Assembly (NCBI RefSeq): GCF_900112335.1
Contig: NZ_FOLG01000005.1
Span: 62,001-126,000, forward strand
Length of the DNA: 64,000 bases
From: Tropicimonas isoalkanivorans
GTDB taxonomy: Bacteria > Pseudomonadota > Alphaproteobacteria > Rhodobacterales > Rhodobacteraceae
Direction: 5' to 3'
Part shown: piece after piece, positions 25,029 through 35,873 of the stretch
Layout of the letters: the number at the start of each line of letters is the position of its first letter
Position numbering within the stretch: the first letter of the stretch is position 1
Notes under the pieces: model-generated
Databases searched by the model: none
What the model saw: only the letters and a program-made list of their open reading frames with translations
What the model was told of the DNA's origin: nothing
Program-made: the position numbers and the translations under genes

Positions 25029-26585
25029 ATGGACGACGGGACACCCGAAGCGCACGACTCGTGGGACCCCTTCGGAAGACCGATCTTCGCTGATCCGGCG
25101 GCACGGGCGCTTTCCAGGGTCGGTGTGCTGGACGTTGGCTCAAACTCCATCCGCCTCGTCGTCTTCGACGGTGCCGCGCGCAGCCCGGCGTATTTCTACA
25201 ACGAAAAGGTGATGGCCGGGCTTGGCTCCGGGCTGGACCGGACAGGCACCCTCAACCCACTCGGCCGCGAACGCGCCCTTGCCGCGATCCGCCGCTTTGC
25301 CACCCTGGCCGAGGGGATGGGGATCGCGCCGCTGACCGCCGTCGCCACGGCCGCCGTCCGACAGGCCAGCGACGGGGAGGAATTCTGCCGTCAAGTGGAG
25401 GTGGAGACGGGCCAGGCAATCCACGTGATCGACGGCGAGGAAGAGGCTCGCCTTTCCGCTCAGGGCGTCCTACTCGGTTGGCCCGAAGGCGAGGGTCTGG
25501 TGTGCGACATCGGCGGCTCTTCCATGGAGCTCGCGCGGATCGAGAGCAAACGGGTCTGGGAGCGTGCGACCGCGCCGCTGGGGCCGTTGCGTCTGATGTC
25601 CATGCCAGGCGGCGCCAAAGCGCGCGCCCGTGAGATCAAACAAGTCGTCGGCGCTCTGGCCGACAGGATCGAGCGTCATGACCACCTGTTCCTCGTTGGC
25701 GGTTCATGGCGCGCCATCGCGCGGCTCGACATGGTCCGCAAGGACTATCCCCTGTCGGTTCTGCACGATTACCGCATGACGCCGAAGTCGATCCGCGCCA
25801 CTCTGGACTGGATCGATGGCCAGGACCTGGAACAGTTGCGCGAGGTCGCGCGCCTCTCATCCGCCCGTATTTCGCTCGTGCCGATTGCTGGCGAGGTGCT
25901 GCGCCGCTTGATGTCAACGTTCCATATCCGCGAAGTCACGACCTCCGGGTACGGCATCCGCGAGGGCCTCCTCTACGAGCAGATGCCCCATCGCATCCGC
26001 GCCCGTGACCCGTTGATCGAGGCCGCACGGTACAGCGAGGCCACCTCGGCACGGCTACCCGGTTTCGGCCGTATCTTGCACGACTTCATCTCGCCGCTCT
26101 TCCCCCAGCCTCGTGCCGACCCGCGATGGATCAGGGCCGCCTGCCTGCTGCACGACGTGAACTGGCGTGCCCACCCGGACTACCGCGCAGACGTCTGTTT
26201 CGACAGCGCCACCCGCGGCAACCTTGGAGGCATCGACCACATCGGCCGCATCTACCTCGGTCTCGCGCTGGCGCACCGCTATCGCAACGCCCGGCCGGGG
26301 AACCGCTTCACGCCACTGCTTGAGATGCTCGGGGAGCCTCTGACCCGAGAGGCGGAGATCCTGGGCAAGGCACTGCGGTTCGGGGCCATGTTTTCCTTCG
26401 CCAATCCGGAGGGCATGGGAACCTTCCGGTATCGGCCGAAGAAGAAAACACTGGAACTGCGCCTGCCGCCGAACTCCGCAACACTCTATGGCGAGGTCGC
26501 AGCCGCGCGTTTCGATTCGCTGGCCCGTGCCATGGGTGTGGAAACCATCGTCACGTTAACACGGACCCGCCGCAAACCTGCGTGA
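25029..26585 (+). CDS. ppx: Ppx/GppA phosphatase (exopolyphosphatase)
   Basis: This exopolyphosphatase or guanosine-pentaphosphate phosphatase has 518 residues. The ASKHA-fold phosphate-binding loop is VLDVGSNSIRLVVFDG (about 33-48). The second loop, VCDIGGSSMELARI, is near 157-170, and the catalytic glutamate is expected in the segment around residue 135 (DGEEEARLS). A C-terminal HD-like helical domain includes LLHDVNWRAHPDYRAD. GGAGG lies 6 nt before the ATG. Position after ppk supports polyphosphate as substrate, but Ppx and GppA activities cannot be separated by sequence. Confidence 0.93.
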   Translation: MDDGTPEAHDSWDPFGRPIFADPAARALSRVGVLDVGSNSIRLVVFDGAARSPAYFYNEKVMAGLGSGLDRTGTLNPLGRERALAAIRRFATLAEGMGIAPLTAVATAAVRQASDGEEFCRQVEVETGQAIHVIDGEEEARLSAQGVLLGWPEGEGLVCDIGGSSMELARIESKRVWERATAPLGPLRLMSMPGGAKARAREIKQVVGALADRIERHDHLFLVGGSWRAIARLDMVRKDYPLSVLHDYRMTPKSIRATLDWIDGQDLEQLREVARLSSARISLVPIAGEVLRRLMSTFHIREVTTSGYGIREGLLYEQMPHRIRARDPLIEAARYSEATSARLPGFGRILHDFISPLFPQPRADPRWIRAACLLHDVNWRAHPDYRADVCFDSATRGNLGGIDHIGRIYLGLALAHRYRNARPGNRFTPLLEMLGEPLTREAEILGKALRFGAMFSFANPEGMGTFRYRPKKKTLELRLPPNSATLYGEVAAARFDSLARAMGVETIVTLTRTRRKPA

Positions 26586-26606
26586 TGCGGGCGCGGCCCG
26601 CGGCTA

Positions 26607-26996
26607 TCAGATATCGATTTCGTCCTCTTCCGGCGCATCCGGTGACAGCGGCGTTTTCCGTCTGAGGATGATGTCGCCGTTGGGCAGCTTTTCGGGCGGG
26701 TAGTAGTTGTCCAGATCGCCGATCATGTCGGAGAATTCTTCCATCAACGGCATGAAGTTGTTCACGAAAGCCCGCAATTTGGGCTCCATCTCGGTAGCCA
26801 GGTCGTCCATAAATGGTTCGATCTGATCGACCAGCCCCCGCAGCAGAAGCTTGGAGCCCTCCTCGATCAGGTCGAACCCTTCCTCAACTTCGCCCTCCTC
26901 CGGGGTATCGCCGGGGGGAAATATCTCCTGTGCCGGCGCGGATACCGGCAGCAGCGCGAGGGACAGGGCCAAAGATACGGCGGACCAGCGTGTCAT
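26607..26996 (-). CDS. small secreted or periplasmic hypothetical protein
   Basis: This protein has 129 residues from the ATG at 26996, with a clear signal peptide (MTRWSAVSLALSLALLPVSAPAQE). The mature part is acidic and helical (EEGFDLIEEGSKLLLRGLVDQIEPF) and ends with YYPPEKLPNGDIILRRK and an acidic tail. I recall similar proteins across Rhodobacterales, sometimes mislabelled as AAA+ ATPases, but there is no Walker motif here. The function is unknown. It is the last gene of a three-gene minus-strand operon and starts 8 nt after the upstream stop. Confidence 0.7.
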   Translation of the reverse strand: MTRWSAVSLALSLALLPVSAPAQEIFPPGDTPEEGEVEEGFDLIEEGSKLLLRGLVDQIEPFMDDLATEMEPKLRAFVNNFMPLMEEFSDMIGDLDNYYPPEKLPNGDIILRRKTPLSPDAPEEDEIDI

Positions 26997-27003
26997 TGGG
27001 CGA

Positions 27004-28065
27004 TCATACGCTCGATCCATCGATGGCGGAAGCGCTCAGGTCGATGTCGAGCGTCACAGGGAAGTGATCCGACGCGTCGAGAAGCGCCTGCCGCAGTTCG
27101 GGGATCTTGTAGATCGCGGTGTCGTCAAACGGGTGCCAGATCCGCCAAGTCGGTTTGCGCTCCAGCAGGTCGCCCGAGAGCATGATGAAATCCAGCAGAG
27201 CGGACACGTATTGCTTCGACTCGTCGTTGTAGAACCGCGCGGAGGATCGGTGAGCGGCGCTATGGCGAGCGAGCACGGGCAGCGCGTTTGGATCGTGCAA
27301 CTGCTCCGGTGTCGGCCGGTCGTGACCAGAGACGATCTCCACCCCCGACCTGCCGAACAGTGCCTCGTACTCGTCCAGTCCGGGACCGTCGTTGAAGTCA
27401 CCGAGCACGATCAGCGGCTCGCCCTCGGCCAGATGCTCGTCGACGCGCTGGCGCAGCCAGATGCACTGAGCCAGTTGCTTGCGGCGATTGGCAATCGACC
27501 GCCGCATGATGTCGTCCTTCCTGCGCGCCCCGTGCGGAGCCTTCGATTTCACGTGTACGCCGATCATGTGAAACGCAAAGCCGTCCGATGTGCGCATGGC
27601 AAGCTCTAGCGGAGGCTTGGAAAATTGCACCACGTCCAGCGTGGCGTCGATGTCCAGGTCGATCTGAAACGAGCCATCGAAGCGCGGCGCATCCGTCCCG
27701 CCCGTCTTGCCGGCGAACTCGCCTCTCGGGTCGTGTTCTGCGCTCAACACGTCGGGGTCGTAGAGCAGCGCGATCTCCTGCTCGGTATGGTTCCGAAATC
27801 CGATGACGGCCCGGCGTTGGCGCAGACCGACGACACGGGCGAAGTTCTCCAGCGCCTGGACGGTGCTGCGCCGCCGATTGTCGTCGGGGGCCTCGATCAC
27901 CAGAACGGCATCGGCGTCGAGGGCCGTGAATACGATTCCGATCGCCTCGAGCTGGGTGGCACGCGTAATGTCGTAGCGGGCCGACCATTCCTCATCCGCA
28001 ATCGGTTGCCCCTCGTCATCGAAGAGCGCGTTCATCCATTCCACGTTGTAGGTCGCGATCCTCAT
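27004..28065 (-). CDS. endonuclease/exonuclease/phosphatase (EEP) family protein
   Basis: This is a metal-dependent phosphoesterase of the DNase I-like EEP superfamily (353 residues). It opens with MRIATYNVEWMNALFDD, where the Asn near 7 and Glu near 9 bind metal. It has VLGDFNDGPG near 218 and ends with SDHFPVTLDI near 335, the catalytic Asp-His pair. There is no signal peptide, so it is probably cytosolic. The substrate (nucleic acid, phospholipid or other phosphodiester) is unknown. It lies 8 nt downstream of the J-domain gene. Confidence 0.85.
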   Translation of the reverse strand: MRIATYNVEWMNALFDDEGQPIADEEWSARYDITRATQLEAIGIVFTALDADAVLVIEAPDDNRRRSTVQALENFARVVGLRQRRAVIGFRNHTEQEIALLYDPDVLSAEHDPRGEFAGKTGGTDAPRFDGSFQIDLDIDATLDVVQFSKPPLELAMRTSDGFAFHMIGVHVKSKAPHGARRKDDIMRRSIANRRKQLAQCIWLRQRVDEHLAEGEPLIVLGDFNDGPGLDEYEALFGRSGVEIVSGHDRPTPEQLHDPNALPVLARHSAAHRSSARFYNDESKQYVSALLDFIMLSGDLLERKPTWRIWHPFDDTAIYKIPELRQALLDASDHFPVTLDIDLSASAIDGSSV

Positions 28066-28073
28066 TGGGGGTC

Positions 28074-28754
28074 CTATGCCGACTTCCCGGAAATCTCCTC
28101 CCAGGCCCTGTTGACGGCTATAAGCCGCTGTTCGGCCAGACGCACCGCTTCTTCCGGCACACCGCGGGCGATCATCGTGTCGGGATGGCTGTCGCGCACC
28201 GCCTGCGCCCAGGCGCGCCGGATCTGCTGCATCGGCATATCCGCGGTGACCCCGAGCACGTCATAGGGATCGGGAGTGGCATCCGGCACGAACCGAGCGC
28301 GCAGGCTTCGGAACTCGCCCTCCGTGAGCCCGAAGATCGTCGCGATCTGGAGCAGCATCTCGTTCTCGGCCAGGTGATACTGCCCATCGGCGGTCGCTAT
28401 GTGAAACAACCCCTCCATCAAATCGCGCAGCACGTCGTGCCCGCCCTCGAACAGCGCCGCGATACGCTGGGCATAGGCGTCGAAGCCCGCCACGTCCTGC
28501 CGCGCCAGATTGAAGACGCGGGCCGCGTTGGCCTCTTCCTGCGGCGGAATGGTAAAGACCTCACGGAACGCACGCACCTCGTCGCGCGTCACGGTGCCGT
28601 CGGCCTTGGCGAGCTTGGCGCCGAGGGCAATCACCGCAATGGCGAAGGCCACGCTGCGCTCCGGCGGCGTGCGCAGGCGGTCGAAGACCTGGCTCAGTGG
28701 CTCCCCGGCTGCAAGCGCTCCAAGCGCGTCCGATATGCGGCTCCAGATGGACAT
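28074..28754 (-). CDS. TerB/J-domain (DjlA-like) protein
   Basis: This protein has 226 residues with a TerB-like helical domain (about 20-145) followed by a C-terminal J domain (about 158-225). TerB features include LGAKLAKADGTVTRDEVRAF and FHIATADGQYHLAENEML. The J domain begins DPYDVLGVT and has the HPD triad in RDSHPDTM, so it should stimulate a DnaK partner. Unlike E. coli DjlA there is no N-terminal membrane anchor. It is the first gene of the operon with the EEP protein and the secreted hypothetical. Confidence 0.86.
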   Translation of the reverse strand: MSIWSRISDALGALAAGEPLSQVFDRLRTPPERSVAFAIAVIALGAKLAKADGTVTRDEVRAFREVFTIPPQEEANAARVFNLARQDVAGFDAYAQRIAALFEGGHDVLRDLMEGLFHIATADGQYHLAENEMLLQIATIFGLTEGEFRSLRARFVPDATPDPYDVLGVTADMPMQQIRRAWAQAVRDSHPDTMIARGVPEEAVRLAEQRLIAVNRAWEEISGKSA

Positions 28755-28820
28755 GGCCGCACCCTATCCGGGCAGGACTGCGGCCGACAGGGCCTATTGG
28801 GCCGCAGGCGCGCCAAACGA

Positions 28821-28846
28821 AAGGCGGCGCGAATTCGCGCCGCCTT
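28821..28846 (-). terminator. intrinsic terminator of the methylmalonyl-CoA mutase gene
   Basis: A 26-nt perfect palindrome (AAGGCGGCGCGAATTCGCGCCGCCTT) lies 25 nt beyond the mutase stop on the minus strand and is followed there by TCGTTT. It separates the mutase transcript from the J-domain operon. Confidence 0.75.
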
Positions 28847-28870
28847 CCAATCCTTTGCACATGTGGCGGA

Positions 28871-31015
<2,145 letters not shown>

Positions 31016-31054
31016 CGGGTGTTCATCCTTCCTTCCTGTCCATCGCGCGCAGGT

Positions 31055-31210
31055 CTAGGCACATGCGCCAGCAATGAGGGTTGCAGGCCCGTTCGCGCCG
31101 GAACGCAACCGGGCAAGATCTTCGGCATACTGCGCGGCCAGTGCCGCCATTCGTACAGCGTCGCGCGACGGCCATCGGTCGCGTGCGTCCGCAGACAGGG
31201 GACTGGGCAA
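31055..31210 (-). CDS. possible 51-residue protein upstream of methylmalonyl-CoA mutase
   Basis: An open frame from a TTG at 31210 (or TTG at 31243) ends 40 nt before the mutase start. The product would be short and helix-prone, with DAVRMAALAAQYAEDLARLR near its middle. It has alphaproteobacterial-looking codon use and is on the same strand as the mutase. I do not recognise the family. It could be a small leader protein of the mutase operon or chance. Confidence 0.3.
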   Translation of the reverse strand: MPSPLSADARDRWPSRDAVRMAALAAQYAEDLARLRSGANGPATLIAGACA

Positions 31211-31222
31211 GCCACTGCTATT

Positions 31223-31244
31223 CTTGCACCTTACCTTGTGCAAG
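31223..31244. promoter_or_regulatory. inverted repeat, possible operator of the mutase transcript
   Basis: CTTGCAC and GTGCAAG form a perfect 7-bp inverted repeat with an 8-nt spacer. Each arm holds TTGCA, the core of the TTTGCAAA palindromes found at the pccB and ScfR genes, but here the halves are spread apart. The link to ScfR is tentative. Confidence 0.35.
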
Positions 31245-31451
31245 TCCCCGATCATAGGGTTACGGGGCTGCCATTGTCGCACTCCCGCCATGTGCATGGC
31301 GCCATGCAGCGGCCTGAAACGCGTCGCAGGCGGGTGAAACACGCGGCCCCGGGCGGGGCTGCGGCGACGCAGATCGCGGGCAACAGGGGATTTTCCCTTA
31401 GCTTTCCAGCCTGGCGTCCCTATATCTGTTGCGACGAGAGGAGAGCCGGAC

Positions 31452-31943
31452 TTGTCCTTCAAGGTCCTGACGACATTGGTTGCCCTGCAACTGGCCGTAG
31501 CCGCCCCGCTCGCGGCACAACCGGCCGACAACGCCTTGGGCGGGGCTGCATCGCCGGCCGTCCCTTCGACGCTACAGATTCTCGACGCGGCGGATGTGGA
31601 CCTCGATTCATATCTCTGGACCAAACGCGTTCTCGTGGTCTTTGCGGACACGCCGGCGGACCCACGATACATCGAACAGATGCGTATGCTCACGGACCGT
31701 CCGAGCGATCTTCTGGAACGGGACGTCATTGTGGTGACAGACACCGCCCCATCGGAACGTACGCCCCCTCGACGCACGCTGAGGCCCCGTGGGTTCGCTC
31801 TGGTGCTGGTCGATAAGGACGGTGGGGTCAAACTCCGCAAGCCGTCGCCGTGGTCGACGCGCGAAATCTCCCGCAGTATCGACAAGACCCCCCTGCGCCG
31901 TGACGAAATTCGCGAGCGGGGCGGCGGGACGCTCGGGCGTTAG
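31452..31943 (+). CDS. DUF4174 family secreted protein
   Basis: This protein has 163 residues from a TTG start with GGAGAG 8-10 nt upstream. The signal peptide runs to about residue 22 (VALQLAVAAPLAAQ). The mature domain has the DUF4174 pattern: WTKRVLVVFADTPADPRYIEQM, LLERDVIVVTD, FALVLVDKDGGVKLRKPSPW. It resembles a thioredoxin-like fold without catalytic cysteines. The function is not established. It is transcribed towards the minus-strand GT-C gene, with only 13 nt between the stops. Confidence 0.72.
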   Translation: MSFKVLTTLVALQLAVAAPLAAQPADNALGGAASPAVPSTLQILDAADVDLDSYLWTKRVLVVFADTPADPRYIEQMRMLTDRPSDLLERDVIVVTDTAPSERTPPRRTLRPRGFALVLVDKDGGVKLRKPSPWSTREISRSIDKTPLRRDEIRERGGGTLGR

Positions 31944-31956
31944 GCCTGTGCTAAGA

Positions 31957-33522
31957 TCACAGGTCCGCACTTGCCGGATGAAACCATGCCCCCTCCGGCA
32001 GTCCCGCGGCCCAGTCCGTCACTGTTTCCCGTAAGCGCACAGCCGCATCGGACGAGGTTGCGACAATGACGACCTCCGGCATGAGAGAATAGCGAAACGA
32101 TCCGTCGATGCCGAGCGTACCTAGACGCACCCAGTCAGGCGCGGCCGCGGACTTCATCCATGGCTCGAAAATCATCGCCAATTCCACGTCATGCCGCGCT
32201 GCGAGTGGTCCGCCCCATCCCGGCGGCGCTCCTTCCTGACGCAACCTCAAGGCCTCGAGGGAGCCGAGCCCCCAGAGATCCAACACATAGTGCGAATTGC
32301 CCCACGCTACGCGACCCAGATCAGTAACCGCCACCGGACCTCGAACGAAATCCTGAGCTAGTCTGGCCAGTTGGGCCTGCTGCCGATCAATGGTACGGGT
32401 GGCGTACGGATAGGTGCTAATGTGGTGCGCGCCATATACCACCGTGGCCACGAAAATCGGGACCAGTGCCACCAAACGCCACACCACACTCCCCCGAACA
32501 GCGAATGCGAGTGAAATGGCGGTCGCCGAAACGACTATGTAATTCTCATAGCGGTTCATCCAGCCAACCTTGCCAACCATGATGTGGGCGACCAGCGCAC
32601 AGACAATGACCGCCAGCAGCCAGCGATATGGTCCGACGTCTCTGCCGGGCTCCATCACCGCGACGACCAAGAAGACAATTGAGCTCAGCAGGATTGAAAA
32701 CAGAATTGCCCCATTGGGATGAGACGCCATTTCGAGCACATTTCCGATTATGCCGCCCGCAGGGGTACTGCTTTCGTTCATACCCAGCTTCGCCTGCACC
32801 GAACTCGGCAAAGGTTCGAGTCCGAGGCTGACAAGAAATACCATAAATCCCACTATCACGAGCAGCGCAGTCGCACCCGATGCGATTCCTGCCGCAGACC
32901 GCCTGCGCAGAACCAACACACCTGCCGCCAGCAACGACAACCCGAGCGCCTCGAAGCGGATGGCCGGGCCAAGGACGATGCCCAACGGAAGAAGGAAAGT
33001 CAGCCTGTCTTCATCGAGGAGGATCAACAGGCCCAAAACGATCGCAAGGCTCGCAGCAGTATGTAGCGTATGCTCCATGCCAGTGTAGGCAATCCCTGGC
33101 AGATTAATGAGCAGCGGCACAACAGCAGCGGCAAATATACCGAATGAACGCGATGCCGTCTCATAGCCCGCCTGAGACAAGATACGACCCCAGAGCCAGC
33201 CGCAGGCCGTCAGAGCGACAATGTTCCAAATGAGGGGAAGGAACCGTTGTGCTTCAGCTCCCGCGAAAAGAATCAGAAAAACCGGGTAAAGCGGCGACGA
33301 AGCCGCCGAAGCGTACTCGCCCGAATTGACGCCGTAACCGCCATGAGCAATCTGCTCAGAAATGGCGAGGTGGATGTAGACATCATCAAGCGGGTACTCG
33401 AAAACACCCGCATTCAGAAAAGCGACAAGCTGCAGGAGCGTGAAGCCGAGAAGCACGCTCGCCGTGGAAACGACCGGCAATTTCAAAGTATGGCCGGCCG
33501 CGTTCTCTTGGAGATCAGTCAC
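31957..33522 (-). CDS. multi-pass membrane protein, GT-C glycosyltransferase-like
   Basis: This is a 521-residue protein with about ten membrane segments and a C-terminal periplasmic-looking domain. After the first helix it has EYPLDDVYIHLAISEQIAHG, a DD-containing first loop like that of GT-C lipid-linked sugar transferases. It has SSPLYPVFLILF and later HYVLDLWGLGSLEALRL. The substrate and product are unknown. It starts at a GTG that overlaps the pccA stop (GTGA), so it is arranged as a coupled gene. Its base composition is visibly less GC-rich than its neighbours. It may be an insertion into the propionate locus. Confidence 0.7.
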   Translation of the reverse strand: MTDLQENAAGHTLKLPVVSTASVLLGFTLLQLVAFLNAGVFEYPLDDVYIHLAISEQIAHGGYGVNSGEYASAASSPLYPVFLILFAGAEAQRFLPLIWNIVALTACGWLWGRILSQAGYETASRSFGIFAAAVVPLLINLPGIAYTGMEHTLHTAASLAIVLGLLILLDEDRLTFLLPLGIVLGPAIRFEALGLSLLAAGVLVLRRRSAAGIASGATALLVIVGFMVFLVSLGLEPLPSSVQAKLGMNESSTPAGGIIGNVLEMASHPNGAILFSILLSSIVFLVVAVMEPGRDVGPYRWLLAVIVCALVAHIMVGKVGWMNRYENYIVVSATAISLAFAVRGSVVWRLVALVPIFVATVVYGAHHISTYPYATRTIDRQQAQLARLAQDFVRGPVAVTDLGRVAWGNSHYVLDLWGLGSLEALRLRQEGAPPGWGGPLAARHDVELAMIFEPWMKSAAAPDWVRLGTLGIDGSFRYSLMPEVVIVATSSDAAVRLRETVTDWAAGLPEGAWFHPASADL

Positions 33523-35519
33523 TCAAATTCCATGATGACTTCGTCGACCGCCAGGCTATCGCCCGGCTCGGCGTTGATCTTGGACACGACAACCCGCTTC
33601 TCCGCCCGCAGGATATTTTCCATCTTCATGGCTTCGATCGTGCAGAGCGCCTGGCCTTCCTGCACCTCCTGACCCTCCTCGACGTTCATCTTCACGATCA
33701 GGCCGGGCATGGGGCACAGCAGCATTTTCGACGTATCGGGCGGCACCTTCTCCGGCATCAGGCGCGCGAGTTCCCCCTGCCGCGGGGTGTAGCAGTGCAC
33801 CTTCATGTCCGCTCCGCGATACCGGATGCGGTATCCGGCGGTGATCTTCTGGACCCGGAAGGCATGCGGCGTCCCGTCGATGTCCACTTCGGCGAGGCTG
33901 TCGCCGGGCGTCCAGCCGCTGTTCAGCGTCAGCCGGCGGCCATCCTCGAAGATGACCGTGGCGCTGTTCCGCCGGGCCTCGACCTGCACGGCGAATTCCT
34001 CCCGATCCACGGTGATGATCCAGTCGGACCCGACTTTGCGCTTGTGGTTGTCCATCGTGCCGGAAATGCGCGTCCGGCGCACCTCCGCCATCCGATTCAT
34101 GCTGGCGGCAAGGGCGACGACCTTGTCCTTGTCGTCTTGGGCAAGGTCCACCCCGGAGAACCCGTCGGGATACTCCTCTCCGATGAAGGCGGTGGTGATG
34201 TCGCCGGAGACGAACCGCTCGTGATCCATCACCGCGGACAGGAACGGAATGTTGTGACCGATCCCTTCGACCTCGAAACTGTCCAGCGCATTGCGCATCA
34301 GTTCGATCGCATGAGCCCTATCGGGCGCCCAGGTGCAGAGCTTCGCGATCATGGGATCGTAGAACATCGAGATCTCGCCCCCCTCGAACACGCCGGTATC
34401 GTTGCGGATCGCTTCGGTCTCGGCCGCATGTTCTTCCGGCGGCCTGTAACGGGTCAGGCGGCCGATGGAGGGCAGGAAATTGCGGTAGGGGTCCTCGGCA
34501 TAGAGCCGGCTCTCGATGGCCCAACCGTTGATGGGGACATCCTCCTGGGCGAGCGACAGCGGCTCTCCGGCGGCCACCCGGATCATCTGCTCCACCAGAT
34601 CGACGCCGGTTATCAGTTCCGTCACCGGATGTTCGACCTGAAGCCGAGTGTTCATCTCAAGGAAGTAGAAATTCTTCTCGCCGTCGACGATGAACTCCAC
34701 CGTGCCGGCCGAGGTGTAGCCCACGGCCTTTGCCAACGCGCAGGCCTGCTCGCCCATCGCCTTGCGCGTCTCGGGATCTAGGAAGGGACTCGGCGCCTCT
34801 TCGATCACCTTCTGGTTGCGCCGTTGGATGGAGCACTCGCGCTCGTTCAAATAGATGCAGTTGCCATGCTGGTCCGCGAGCACCTGGATCTCGATGTGGC
34901 GGGGCTGGGTGACGAACTTCTCGATGAAGATTCGGTCGTCGCCGAACGAATTCGCCGCCTCGTTCTTCGAGGACTGGAAGCCCTCGCGCGCCTCTTCGTC
35001 ATCCCAGGCGATCCGCATCCCCTTGCCGCCACCACCGGCGGAGGCCTTGATCATCACCGGATAGCCGATGTCGTTTGAGATCTTCACCGCCTCCTCAGCG
35101 TCATCGATCAGGCCCATGTAGCCGGGCACGGTCGACACCCCAGCCTCCTGAGCGATCTTCTTGGAGGTGATCTTGTCTCCCATCGACACGATTGCGGAGG
35201 CAGGCGGCCCGACGAAGGCGACACCCTCAGCCTCCAGCGCCTCAGCAAATTTCGGGTTCTCCGAAAGGAAGCCGTAGCCTGGATGCACCGCCTCCGCGCC
35301 CGTTTGCCGGATCGCGTCCATCACCTTGTCGATGACGATGTAAGACTGGTTCGCCGGCGACGGGCCGATGTGGACGGCCTCGTCGGCCATCTCGACGTGC
35401 AGAGCGTTCCGGTCGGCATCCGAATACACCGCGACCGTGGCGATGCCCATCTTGCGCGCGGTCTTGATGACCCTGCAGGCGATTTCCCCCCGGTTGGCGA
35501 TCAGCAACTTCTTGAACAT
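33519..35519 (-). CDS. pccA: propionyl-CoA carboxylase alpha subunit (biotin carboxylase and biotin carrier)
   Basis: This subunit carboxylates its own biotin using ATP and bicarbonate, for transfer by PccB to propionyl-CoA (666 residues). The biotin carboxylase part has FKKLLIANRGEIACRVIKTA at the start, SAGGGGKGMRIA near 160, EMNTRLQVEHPVTE near 290 and RDCSIQRR-type ECSIQRRNQK. The middle BT domain follows. The C-terminal carrier has the biotinylated lysine in IEAMKMEN (near 632). GGGAGGG precedes the ATG. pccB lies upstream with four small genes in between. Confidence 0.95.
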   Translation of the reverse strand: MFKKLLIANRGEIACRVIKTARKMGIATVAVYSDADRNALHVEMADEAVHIGPSPANQSYIVIDKVMDAIRQTGAEAVHPGYGFLSENPKFAEALEAEGVAFVGPPASAIVSMGDKITSKKIAQEAGVSTVPGYMGLIDDAEEAVKISNDIGYPVMIKASAGGGGKGMRIAWDDEEAREGFQSSKNEAANSFGDDRIFIEKFVTQPRHIEIQVLADQHGNCIYLNERECSIQRRNQKVIEEAPSPFLDPETRKAMGEQACALAKAVGYTSAGTVEFIVDGEKNFYFLEMNTRLQVEHPVTELITGVDLVEQMIRVAAGEPLSLAQEDVPINGWAIESRLYAEDPYRNFLPSIGRLTRYRPPEEHAAETEAIRNDTGVFEGGEISMFYDPMIAKLCTWAPDRAHAIELMRNALDSFEVEGIGHNIPFLSAVMDHERFVSGDITTAFIGEEYPDGFSGVDLAQDDKDKVVALAASMNRMAEVRRTRISGTMDNHKRKVGSDWIITVDREEFAVQVEARRNSATVIFEDGRRLTLNSGWTPGDSLAEVDIDGTPHAFRVQKITAGYRIRYRGADMKVHCYTPRQGELARLMPEKVPPDTSKMLLCPMPGLIVKMNVEEGQEVQEGQALCTIEAMKMENILRAEKRVVVSKINAEPGDSLAVDEVIMEFE

Positions 35520-35586
35520 TATCCCTCCCCCTTCCGGAATTCCGGCGCGCGCGACGCAACCAGTTGCGTCAGCCCTGCAATGAAAA

Positions 35587-35615
35587 GGCCATCGGCGCCC
35601 GCAGCGCCGATGGCC
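35587..35615 (-). terminator. terminator after the glycine-zipper lipoprotein gene
   Basis: A 12-bp perfect stem (GGCCATCGGCGC with GCGCCGATGGCC, 5-nt loop) is followed on the minus strand by TTTTC. It lies between the glycine-zipper gene and pccA, so pccA probably has its own promoter or depends on read-through. Confidence 0.7.
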
Positions 35616-35654
35616 TCGATTTGAACTCTTCGGGCGTGTATGGCCCGCGCAGCG

Positions 35655-35873
35655 TCAGAACGACCGGCCGGTCGCGCGCGCTGCATCGTCTGAAAGGGCG
35701 CCCGCGACGCCGCCGATGGCCGCGCCGGTCGCAATATCGTTATCCGTTGCTCCTGCGACCGCGGCGCCAGTGGCCGCCCCCACGCCTGCGCGCTGCAGAT
35801 CGTTACCGGTCGTGCAGGCCGCCGCGAGGCTGGCCAAGGCCAGGAGCGGAAGCAGTTTGAGAGGTTTCGCCAT
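35655..35873 (-). CDS. small glycine-zipper lipoprotein
   Basis: This protein has 72 residues. The signal peptide MAKPLKLLPLLALASLAAAC ends in the lipobox LAAAC, so the mature protein would be an acylated lipoprotein. The rest is a glycine-zipper helix (VGAATGAAVAGATDND, then IATGAAIGGVAGALSDD), which packs against membranes or oligomerises. I recognise the type as common near pccA in Rhodobacterales but know no tested function. It is followed by a strong terminator. Confidence 0.75.
   Translation of the reverse strand: MAKPLKLLPLLALASLAAACTTGNDLQRAGVGAATGAAVAGATDNDIATGAAIGGVAGALSDDAARATGRSF

Larger units (their letters stand above)
31016..31451. other. intergenic region between mutase and DUF4174 gene
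   Basis: This 436-nt divergent region must hold the promoters of the mutase (minus) and the DUF4174 gene (plus). Apart from the possible small gene at 31055-31210 and the inverted repeat at 31223-31244, I see no RNA gene or further open frame of good quality. Confidence 0.5.

Noticed and set aside
31452-31943. DUF4174 protein as a thioredoxin
   Set aside because: The fold may be thioredoxin-like, but no CxxC motif is present in the 163 residues.
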